Shown here: positions 34,620-43,290 of the stretch, one piece after another | Layout: each line of letters starts with the position of its first letter | Numbering within the stretch: the first letter of the stretch is position 1 | Assembly (NCBI GenBank): GCA_020002185.1 | Contig: CM034533.1 | Location: forward strand, 72,379,579-72,443,578 | Length of the DNA stretch: 64,000 bases | DNA from: Paraescarpia echinospica | Lineage: Eukaryota; Annelida; Polychaeta; Sabellida; Siboglinidae | Direction of reading: 5' to 3' | The notes under the pieces: generated by a model | Told to the model about the DNA's origin: nothing | What the model saw: only the letters and a program-made list of their open reading frames with translations | Databases searched by the model: none | Translations under genes and position numbers: made by a program

Positions 34620-35083
34620 GCTAGTCTAGCGTCTGTATGTGGTGTCGACTCGGTCCACTGCTTCTGTTTTATTCAGAATTTTGCATTGTTTCTCAGCCTC
34701 TTGCATGCACCGGCAGATGTCTACTGCTCTGGGTAGATCAAGTTTCGATTGTGACATGAGTTTGTTGCGGATCTTGACACTCCTTACACCGAGGATTATC
34801 CTGTCGACAATCAACTTGTCTCGCATACAGTTGCAAAACCCACAGATTTTTGCTAGATTTTTCAACACTGAGTAGTATTATTGAAACGACTCGTTTTCCT
34901 GATTCCGGGTGTTAAATTTATACCTTTCAAAGAATTCTTTTATTTCGCCCATGATACGTTCGTCACATTTTCTGATGATTTCAGCAGGCTTGATGCGCTC
35001 TTCTGCCAAATCCATACCAGTGAATACGCGTAGTGCATCCTTCCCAATACAGTATAGAAGAAATGCCGTCACATATATATCTG
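34620..35083 (-). pseudogene. gag: gag of element A, 3' part
   Basis: Two minus frames (34878-35072 and 34626-34868) encode IGKDALRVF...FFERYKFNTRNQENES and NLAKICGFCNCMRDKL, nearly identical to the intact gag of element B. A stop or frameshift lies between them. It is cut at 35083 by the nested insert. Confidence 0.85.
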
Positions 35084-35155
35084 ATTTTCAGGAATATAGG
35101 CCTGCTGCCAGTAATAGCGCAGAACCGTGTCAGAGATTGTAGGGAAAAGAACACC

Positions 35156-35289
35156 TGTAACAATATAACTTAATGACGTATCCCCAGAAAGTAGAATAAC
35201 AGGCCGCTCCCTTGTCGCAGCAGCCACGTTTAATAAAGTTGGTTTACTAGAACTAGCGTCTATACAGTGAGGCCTGAACAGATGTAACA
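35156..35289 (+). repeat. 5' LTR of element B
   Basis: 134 bp beginning TGTAACAATATAAC and ending GATGTAACA. Relative to its partner it lacks about 26 bp between two CTAKCGTCT copies, a slippage-type deletion. A TGGTGGCGTCGG primer site follows. Confidence 0.88.
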
Positions 35290-35377
35290 TGGTGGCGTCG
35301 GTGAGTTATCGAAGGTAACTGAATATGGCAAGGCAGTCCTATCAAAAGTGACATTTGTGTTAAAGTCAAAGTGAACT

Positions 35378-36340
35378 ATGGCTGACGATAATTCAACTGT
35401 AACGGCCGGCGTGGCCGCTGTCGGGGCACCTGCTGTGGCTGCTCCAAATGTCGAAGATCCTCGGTCTCAGAATCACATCTATGTGAACTTGCCCAGTGGC
35501 TCGCCTCCATCTGCATTGGAACTGGAAACCAATCAGGTCAATAACTGGAAGTTGTGGAAACAAATGTGGGAAAACTATCTAATCGTTTCTGGACTCGACA
35601 CTAAGCCAGACAGATATGTGACGGCACTTCTTCTACACTGTATTGGGAAAGACGCACTACGCGTCTTCAATGGTATGGATTTGACGGAAGAAGAACGGGT
35701 CAAGCCTGCTGAAATCATCAGAAAATTTGACGAACATATCTTGGGCGAAGTAAAAGAATTCTTTGAAAGGTATAAGTTTAACACCCAAAATCAGGAAAAC
35801 GAGTCGTTTGAACAATTCTACTCAGTGTTGAAAAATCTAGCAAAAACCTGTGGGTTTTGCAATTGTATGCGAGACAACCTGATTGTTGACAGGATAATCC
35901 TCGGTGTAAGGAGTGACAAAATCTGCAACAAACTCATTTCACAATCGCAACTTGATCTACCCAGAGCAGTAGACATCTGCCGGTGCATGCAAGAGGCTGA
36001 AGAACAATGCAAAATTCTGAATAAAACAGAAGCAGTGAACCGGGTCGACACCAGATACACACGCTACACTGCCAAGTCGACATTCGGTGGAAGAAAATCT
36101 ACTAGTCAACGAAAATGCAAATTCTGCTGCAAAACGCACCCCATGAAGAAGGAACTCTGCCCTGCATGGGGCAAGACGTGTGATGCATGTAGGGGTCGAA
36201 ACCATTTCAGAGGCTCCGTGCAATATCCTAAGACTGTTCACAGTGTACAAGATGGGTTAGACTCGGATAGCTCTGGTGCTAGCTTTGGCGATATCAGCTG
36301 CGTCACTGCCCAGATATCCGCCCAGAACCAATCACTCTGA
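35378..36340 (+). CDS. gag: gag of element B (intact frame)
   Basis: A 320-codon open frame from ATG 35378 (MADDNSTVTAGVAAVG). The capsid-like region has NWKLWKQMWENY and FFERYKFNTQNQENE. The C-terminal knuckles are imperfect: CKFCCKTHPMKKELC, then CDACRGRNHF, which lacks its final Cys where SVQ is read. The frame ends shortly after, and the segment that should carry the protease active site is missing. Confidence 0.85.
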   Translation: MADDNSTVTAGVAAVGAPAVAAPNVEDPRSQNHIYVNLPSGSPPSALELETNQVNNWKLWKQMWENYLIVSGLDTKPDRYVTALLLHCIGKDALRVFNGMDLTEEERVKPAEIIRKFDEHILGEVKEFFERYKFNTQNQENESFEQFYSVLKNLAKTCGFCNCMRDNLIVDRIILGVRSDKICNKLISQSQLDLPRAVDICRCMQEAEEQCKILNKTEAVNRVDTRYTRYTAKSTFGGRKSTSQRKCKFCCKTHPMKKELCPAWGKTCDACRGRNHFRGSVQYPKTVHSVQDGLDSDSSGASFGDISCVTAQISAQNQSL

Positions 36341-39245
36341 AGAACTAAAACCGTAAATCCTGCTACAGGAGACAAGTTCAAACTGGACTATGTCATAGTG
36401 GATGGTGACAAACTGACACCACTACTCAGCCGTAAAACTGCTGAATGCATGAAGCTCATCACGGTGAACTACGAGAACTTTGAAACTGTATCTTCAGTCT
36501 CCAGCTGTAGAGTTACTCAAACTCCATGCACTGAAGACTATCCTGAAGTGTTCGACAGTAAACTTGACTCGCTTCCTGGTGGGAAAATTCGTCTCACCCT
36601 GGAACAAAATGCCGAACCGGTTGTGAGACCACCTCGTACCCTACCAGAATTACTGAACAGTTCCGTGAAAGATGAGCTAGACCGACTAGAACACACTGGT
36701 GTCATAGTCAAAGTGGACCAACCCACTGACTGAGTGAACCAAATGTCTGTAGCCAAGAAACATTCTGGAGCTCTCAGGATCTGCATTGATCCTAGACCTC
36801 TCAACCTAGCCGTCTGTGCTGGACGACATTCTACCGAAGCTTGTAAATTCCAAGAAATTTGCTGTGTGTAACTTGCAACAAGGATATCTACACTGCAAAC
36901 TGGATGAAGAATATAGCCTACTGACTACTTTCGCAACACCGTTTGGGCGGTATCGTTGGCGACGACTACCTTTCGGCTTGAAAGTCAGCAGTGAAATTTT
37001 CCAAAAGCGTCTGCAACAAGCACTGGAAGGGTTGGAGAATGTTCACTGTGTTGCTGATGATATTATCATCCATGGATACGATGACTCTGATCTCTGTGTC
37101 AAGATCCAGAAGCTGCTCCAAAGATGCAAGAAACATGGGATCAAACTGAACCGTGAGAAAAGTCGCTTCAATGAGAATGAAATCCAGTTCTTAGGCCATG
37201 TTGTCACAGCTGATGGTCTGAAACCTGACCCATCCAAGGTCGAAGCTGTTCTGAAGATGAAGAGTCCGTGTGACAGGGAAGCTGTGGAGAGGCTAAGAGG
37301 TACAGTAACTTACCTGGCGAGATACGTACCCAAGTTGACTGATGTATTCCGTCCCATTGCTGCTCTTGTACAACGAGATGTTGCCTGGATGTGGGGAGAT
37401 GCTCAGAAGAAAGCTTTCACAACACTGAAACAACTCCTGGCTGAGGCACCCACTCTGGCTTACTTTGACGCGAGTAAGCAACTGGTCATTTAGTGTGATG
37501 CTAGCAACTATGGCCTGGGATGTGCGCTACTTCAGGAAGGAAGACCAATTGCTTACGCCAGTCGTGCTTTGACTGACACAGAGACCAGATATACCATTAT
37601 AGAGAAAGAGATGCTGGCCGTCGTCTTTGCTCTTGAGAAGTGGCATCAGTTCACCCATGGTCGCCCCATCCTTGTCTATAGTGACCACAAACCACTAGAG
37701 GCAATAACAAAGAAACCTCTGGACAGAGCACCCAATCGTCTACAGGGCATGCTCCTACGTGCACTTGCGTATGACATTGATGTCAAGTACTTGGAAAGCA
37801 AGAAGGTGTCTCTCGCTGACACGCTGTCACGTGCCTTCCTGCCAGCTGGACAGGAACAACCGACCAATGAGTTCGAAGCTATCCACGCTGTGAAATATCT
37901 ATCCACGAGAGAAGATGTTGTCCAGGATATTCGTAATGCCACCGAACAAGATGCCACTCTACAAGTGCTGACAGCTGTCCTGCAACATGGCTGGCCCGAG
38001 AAACCAGATGTGCCGTCACTGATGGATTGGTGTTCCGCGGCGAAAGACCTATGATTCCACAATCCATGAGATCACAAATTAAGAAGGATGTTCACCTAGG
38101 CCACGTTGGCATTGAAGGATGCCTAAGAAGAGCAAGGGAGTTGGTGTTCTGGCCTGGCATGATTGCAGAAAGCAAACTGTACATCCAAACGTGTGAAGCC
38201 TGTCGTGAGTTCGAACGTTCTCAGATTAAGGAAACTCTGATGAACCATGAAGTGCCGGACCGTCCATGGCAGAAGGTCGGTGTCGACCTGTTCTCTTACC
38301 AAGGAAAGGACTACCTAGTCACCACTGATTACAGATCAAACTTCTGGGAAATAGACTATCTACCAACCACTGGCTCCAAGGCAGTAATCACAAAGCTCAA
38401 AGCTCACTTTGCTAGGATGGGAATTCCGGACACTGTAGTTACTGACAATGGTCCACAACTGGTGTCAGACGAGTTCGCTCATTTCAGTAAGAAATGGGGA
38501 TTCGAACATGTGACGACATCTCCACACCACAGTCGCTCAAACGGCAAGGTGGAATCATCGGTGAAAGCTGCAAAGAAGATGATCAAGAAAGCACAGTGCG
38601 CTGGTGATGACCAATATTTAGCACTGCTGAATATCCGCAACACCCCAACTCAAGGAATGGACAGTAGTCCTGCACAGAGGCTACTAGGTTGGCGGACGAA
38701 AACAATTCTTCCAACAGCTCAAAGTCTTCTGGAGTCGCGGTCGTCTGTGCAGCAACATGAAACAGATATGCTGAAAAGGACACAACGCCGTCAAGCCAAG
38801 TACTATGACAAATCTGCTACAGATCTCCCACATCTGCATCAAGGTGATACAGTCCGAATGAAGCCGTTCAAGCTTGGAGTCAAGTCATGGAAGAAAGCGA
38901 AGGTGGTGAGACGACTGGATGAAAGGTCCTATGAAGTTGAAGATAGTGAGGGAACACAGGCGCAACCGTGTATACCTAAGAAGAACACACGAAACACCAC
39001 CTCATGTGTTGGTTGAGGAGTCCATGGATATCCCATCCCAAGATGATCCTCTAATCACTCCAGTTGACCCAATTCGGGCCAACACACCAGTTGAATTTCA
39101 GCCGAACACACAGGTTGAACAACAACACCAGAGTGACCAAACAGAACCACACTCTCCGGTACGTCCAACGACACCCAGGAAGTCCGAGAGAATCAACAAG
39201 TCCAAGCTACCCAGCAAATATAAGGACTATGTTGTATCTAAATGA
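36341..39245 (+). pseudogene. pol: pol of element B
   Basis: It starts at KTVNPATGDKF, the point where element A continues after its protease, so the catalytic part of the protease is deleted. A TGA at 36731-36733 replaces an expected Trp. A small deletion near 36810 shifts the frame. RT (36816-37490) has FGRYRWRRLPFG and VADDIIIHG; a TAG at 37491-37493 follows VI. RNase H (37569-38054) has YSDHKPLEAITKKPLD. The integrase (38027-39016, +1 frame) has HLGHVGIEGC...CEAC and TDNGPQLVSDEF...NGKVESSVK. Confidence 0.88.
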
Positions 39246-39665
39246 ACAGCTGATGATACTTACATGAACATTGGTGAGTACAGACATGATTGATGCAGAC
39301 ACGCAAGTGTGTTGTCTTGTGGATGTTCCATCCTATTCCATATGTTCATGTTTGCCATGTTCGTATGAGCATGACATGTTGTCTGGTGCTATTCTCATAA
39401 TTGAGCGTTTGCATGTTGACCATGCCATTTTGGCTTTAGCATGACATCAGGAATGTTGCTGCTGTTGTGAAATAGTGTGTTATGTAGTGTTTAGTGTTAC
39501 CTGGAACGTTTCGTGATTCAGTTATGTTGCATTCAGATTTTGGCAACTTTATTTTATTCATACCACTACGAAACATTGGTGCTGATCCATAGACGTAATG
39601 AGTTGGTTACTTTAATACGTTAGTACGTTTTGGTTGAGTACATGTTGCTTGTAAAACGGAGGGGA

Positions 39666-39829
39666 TGTAACAATATCACTTAATGATGTATCCCCAGAAA
39701 GTAGAATAACAGGCCGCTCCCTTGTCGCAGCAGCCACGTTTAATAAAGTTGGTTTACTAGAACTATCGTCTCTGTTCTGCCTGAATATGCTAGCGTCTTT
39801 ACAGTGAGGCCTGAACAGATGTTGTAACA
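39666..39829 (+). repeat. 3' LTR of element B
   Basis: 164 bp, beginning TGTAACAATATCAC and ending TGTTGTAACA; the fuller of the two copies. Confidence 0.88.
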
Positions 39830-40254
39830 ACGGCAACACTGTCAGTAATAGTTTAATACTGTGACTATGGTGATAGTTGTACCCAAAACATAATTGTCTC
39901 TAACAAACTGTGAGATGTTTTGAAGCATCCAGTTAACAACCAGCATTTGTGGAAATCAAATGTGAAGAAGTGTAACTCTAATGTAAATGCGTCTATACAC
40001 TATAGCTAATTTACAATAACTAGAACTGTTTACTGTATTTTAAAATCAAACTTTAAGCAACTGGAAGAACCTCAATAATGTTGTGTTGTTTAATACTAAC
40101 CATTGTAATTCTGATTGTATGTATCTTTCAAAAACAGCTTGCTGACTCTCCAAATTCTACGTTCAGAATCAACAGGTGCAAGTTGAATGCATGTCGAACT
40201 TTACACTGCACACTGTTGCGACTTGGGCACTTGTGTAGTAACTTCATTCAAAAT

Positions 40255-40475
40255 CATCCCAGGTATATTTATATTATGAAAATATTGTGTCTTAGTGCAC
40301 TTTTGAAGCCCAAATAGCGACCCGGTTTGCGCTATAGTCTGCACCGCTGCGGTCGTGCGTTACCGCATCGCGCTCGTAAAATGGGCGATACAGAGGCGCT
40401 TTTTACGCCTCAAAAGTGCTCAAAGACGCAATATTCTTAAAAGTAAAACATGCCTGGGATCATGTTAAATAACAG
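40255..40475. repeat. Imperfect hairpin inside the nested insert
   Basis: The left arm (CATCCCAGG...AATATTGTGTCTTAGTGCAC...TTTTGAAG) and right arm (CTCAAAAGTGCTCAAAGACG...GCCTGGGATCATG) are reverse complements over about 70 bp with mismatches. They enclose a CG-rich loop of about 90 bp. Confidence 0.6.
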
Positions 40476-40622
40476 AACTAACACACTAAGCCTGAGGTAT
40501 CAAAGTTAGGCAAAACTCAAGTTATAATGGCGAAATCGAGGTGGGTCCGGATTCTACACAACACGAGTGCAGCGACTAGTTGTGTTCACTGTCCACACAC
40601 GACGTGTCTGGTTAGGGTGCCG

Positions 40623-40700
40623 TCAGAACGCTGCTGTTATAAACTTTTGCAGCACACGTTTCTTCTTGGCTGGTGGTGATACCATTTCGATATCTGCCAT
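40623..40700 (-). pseudogene. Possible N-terminus of a transposase
   Basis: A short minus-strand frame starting ATGGCAGATATC encodes a basic segment (MADIEMVSPPAKKKRVL) and stops after 26 codons. It lies just inside the right end of the insert, where a DNA transposase would start. This is position-based inference; no catalytic domain is present. Confidence 0.25.
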
Positions 40701-41016
40701 CATTTCATGCCTCGTAACTTCTTTTTGTTTGAGCGCGGAAATGTGAATTGATCGTAACGACGGTAACGCTGTTTCCTATTGATCAGATTACGACCAGAAG
40801 CAGCGAATGAAAATTGTCACAACAATCTGCGTATATATGCTGCCACCTATTGAATATAGTGGAAGCTAAATTTGAGGAGCACGGAATTGTGATTGACGAT
40901 CATTGTGATAAAGAAAGAATCCGTAAGATTTTTACCCCTCGCCGTAATACCGTAAATTGAGGTGTGTTTCCGGAATGATTCCGGACAATCCGGAATTGTA
41001 GGCAGGTCTGTATCTG

Positions 41017-41212
41017 GCTTAGTGTCGAGTCCAGACACGATTATATGGTTTTCCCACATTTGTTTCCACAACTTCCAGTTATCGACTTGATTGGTTTCCA
41101 GTTCCAATGCAGGTGGAGGCGAGCCGCAGGGCAAGTTCACACAAATGCGATTCTGAGACGGAGGGTCATCAACATTTGGAGCAGCTACAGCAGGTGCCCT
41201 GACAGCGGCCAC
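41017..41212 (-). pseudogene. gag: gag of element A, 5' part
   Basis: The minus frame reads VDDPPSQNRICVNLPCGSPP...NWKLWKQMWENHIIVSGL, the counterpart of element B gag residues 25-79. It breaks off at the insert boundary at 41016. Confidence 0.85.
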
Positions 41213-41323
41213 GCCGGCCGTTACAGCTGAATTATCGTCAGTTCACTTTTTAATACAAATGTCACTTTTGACAGGACTGCCATGCCATACTCAGTTACCT
41301 TCGATATCCCACCGCTGCCATCA

Positions 41324-41482
41324 TGTTACGATATTTACTCGGGCGTATGGACCTTAGCATATACAGGCAGAATAGAGACGACAGTTCTGATAAACCAAAC
41401 TGTATTAAACCTGGCTGCCGCGACAAGGGAGCGACCTGTTATTCTACTTTCTGGGGAGACATCATTAAGTGACATTGTTACA
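41324..41482 (-). repeat. 5' LTR of element A
   Basis: 159 bp, partner of 30923-31081; the plus strand reads TGTTACGATATT...CATTGTTACA. Confidence 0.9.
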
Positions 41483-42289
41483 CAGTTGACAGCCACCAGA
41501 GCTGCCACCTAGTGAATATGCATGTGATTAAAAGGCACTAAACTACGAACAAAGTTTTATGTCGGTTTATTTTGTGTGTGACATGTTTCAATATAAGTTT
41601 AATGTTGAATAGTTTTATAGTACAGTATTATCTGATAAAAGCGTATCCTTATTTAAATTTGTTATTTCATAGTTGGCCTGAGAGCCAATTATCGTTGTCG
41701 CGCTTACATTTATCCGGGCGTTAAATAATATCCAGGTGACGTTTCTGAGCGTGCGCGTATCTAGGGGAATATATTTAGCACCAGCTACGACGGTCGCGTT
41801 TTCATTTATCCGGGCGTTATATATGTTTATATGTATATATATATAATTACGTATATGTCTATATATATATACATAAATTATCAAATGTTTGCTTCCCAGA
41901 GACATAACAAATTTCTGTCGTAAAACAGTTTCCACTCCACGCACACGTCACGTGACTTACTCTTATACTTGGTCATAAATCTGAAACAACAAATTGTAAT
42001 TATGTACTCTAACTATAACGCTCGTATTACGACAACAAACGAAACATATTTAACTACTGGACATTATTTATCACTACGTGATCTACTGGTGCCAAATATT
42101 ATGCTTTACATATGCACATAAACATCACCCGGATAAAATTTAACGCCCGGATAAATGTAAGCGCGACATCGTCTCTACCCGAATCTGGGGTAAAGCCCCC
42201 TACCGGTAACATTGGCAGAGCCTAATGTTCCAGGCAGATGTGAGGGGCGAAAAAGTGCTGCCACCTCATGGCGCCTGGGTAATCGAGGC
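41483..42289 (-). repeat. Right arm of the 11-12 kb inverted repeat
   Basis: Reverse complement of 30008-30333, split by the MITE at 41696-42168. The inner end abuts the LTR of element A directly at 41482/41483. Confidence 0.8.
41696..42168. mobile_element. 473-bp MITE with perfect 28-bp TIRs
   Basis: Ends begin TGTCGCGCTTACATTTATCC and are perfect reverse complements over 28 bp. The target duplication is TCGT (41692-41695 and 42169-42172), and the uninterrupted left arm of the surrounding repeat shows the empty site. TGT...ACA ends with a 4-bp duplication resemble Ginger-type elements. CATTTATCCGGGCGTTA recurs internally near 41794. No transposase. Confidence 0.9.
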
Positions 42290-42681
42290 TTAATCTTGGG
42301 CTAACGCTGGAGTTTGTGGTGTTTGTGCACATGCGCTGTGAGTTGCTTAAATTAATACATTATATTGATTGGGTGTGCTGAATGGAAGGTACATGATGGC
42401 TGTTCGAAAAGCAATGGATCTTTCTATTTCAGTGAATTGTGTTCGGATCGTGTTCCATATACGGATTGCTCTAGGGTAGAAGGAGAACACAGCTGCATAA
42501 ATGCGGCACCTAGGGGCTACGTAGTGGCCACGGTTGTTAGAAGGCCTGGCTGGGGTTTGATCTTGATAATGTTATTTAAAATGTTATAAAATGTCATGGC
42601 TTGTTTGGAAATTTTTTGGGTGTCTAGTTTATAATTCTAGTTGTTTCCATGCAGCACTCGGCAACGTAATTCTATTAACTG
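42290..42681. other. No gene seen
   Basis: Unique-looking sequence between the inverted-repeat arm and an (AT)n tract; short open frames only. Confidence 0.4.
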
Positions 42682-42714
<33 letters not shown>

Positions 42715-42716
42715 AT
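42682..42716. repeat. (AT)n microsatellite
   Basis: An uninterrupted AT run followed by GTATGTATATAG. Confidence 0.9.
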
Positions 42717-42719
42717 AGT

Positions 42720-43028
42720 GGTTACAATGATAGGTTTCATTCATCTAGTCAGCCTTTTTCAAAATATTATCGCCAAGCCGACCTTTATATGCTGGCACTG
42801 AGGGTGGTCGCTGCCAGGGTGCTTGTCGTCCTCAGTCGTTGTTTTACGTCCCAAATTGAGACGGGACCGACACTAACGTGATCTCCGAGTCGCGAGGGAT
42901 ACACACTGCCCAATGTTAAGAGCCAGGTTCTTACACCAAACACACATGCCTGTCCGGGTTTCGAACTCAGAGTGCTGGCATGCCAGGCGGATATGTGCTA
43001 GCACTATACTGTCGCACACTCTGCGTGT
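42720..43028 (-). mobile_element. tRNA-derived SINE, family 2, minus orientation
   Basis: The tRNA-like head on the minus strand (about 42930-43028) contains GTGCTAGCACATATCCGCC, GGCATGCCAGC and GAGTTCGAAACCCGG. The body has TTTGGGACGTAAAA, CTGAGGACGACAAGCACC and CCCTCAGTGCCA, and the end carries TGAAAAAGGCTGACTAGATG. Other copies are at 3655-3840 and 52486-52745. It directly follows the ATC-repeat tail of LINE 2. Confidence 0.75.
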
Positions 43029-43048
43029 TCATCATCATCATCATCATC
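43029..43048 (-). repeat. (GAT)n tail of LINE 2
   Basis: Six ATC units on the plus strand, i.e. a (GAT)n 3' tail on the minus strand, following the LINE 3' UTR (43050-43290). Confidence 0.7.
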
Positions 43049-43290
43049 CTTTTGGCGGCCACAATCAACTTGCTGATTATTCTGCCGCTCTTTGGGGGTT
43101 GCGAGGAGGTAGAATTTGATTTTGCCAAGAGAAGAATATCTAGAGTGACAGACCTATGGAGAACAGTCGATCGCTATAAAAGTTTTAAATTAATAATAAA
43201 ATAACCCAAATGAAATCAAATGTAAAACAATTAAATACATAATGAAATTAAAATTAAAATCGATACCCCTATACCTAGTCTGTGTAATAT

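Larger units (their letters stand above)
35156..39829 (+). mobile_element. Ty3/gypsy element B, nested in element A
   Basis: Same family as element A but on the opposite strand. LTRs lie at 35156-35289 and 39666-39829, with the purine tract AAAACGGAGGGGA before the 3' LTR. Apart from the indel the LTRs differ at only a few bases, so it is younger than A, as nesting requires. The flanking pentamers (ACACC, ACGGC) do not match, so no target duplication is visible. Confidence 0.88.
35084..41010. mobile_element. DNA-transposon-like insert carrying element B
   Basis: Bounded by TATCTG at 35078-35083 and 41011-41016, a 6-bp duplication of element A gag. Outside element B it consists of a 72-bp left flank (starting ATTTTCAGGAATATAGGCCT) and a 1.18-kb right flank. 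The right end, read inward on the minus strand, starts CAGACCTGCCTACAATTCCG, a transposon-end-like sequence. The two ends do not form a clear terminal inverted repeat, so the family is uncertain (hAT-like by the end sequence, but the duplication is 6 bp and not 8). Confidence 0.55.
30923..41482 (-). mobile_element. Ty3/gypsy element A, split by a nested insertion
   Basis: The outer LTR pair (30923-31081 and 41324-41482) is in the same orientation and has equal length. The start of gag lies at the right end (41017-41212) and resumes at 35083 on the left of the insert. Removing 35084-41010 plus one copy of TATCTG restores the continuous gag sequence seen in element B, through KPD and YVTA. The primer site TGATGGCAGCGG follows the 5' LTR on the minus strand. 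I find no target duplication outside the LTRs (CTTAG versus CAGTT). Confidence 0.88.
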
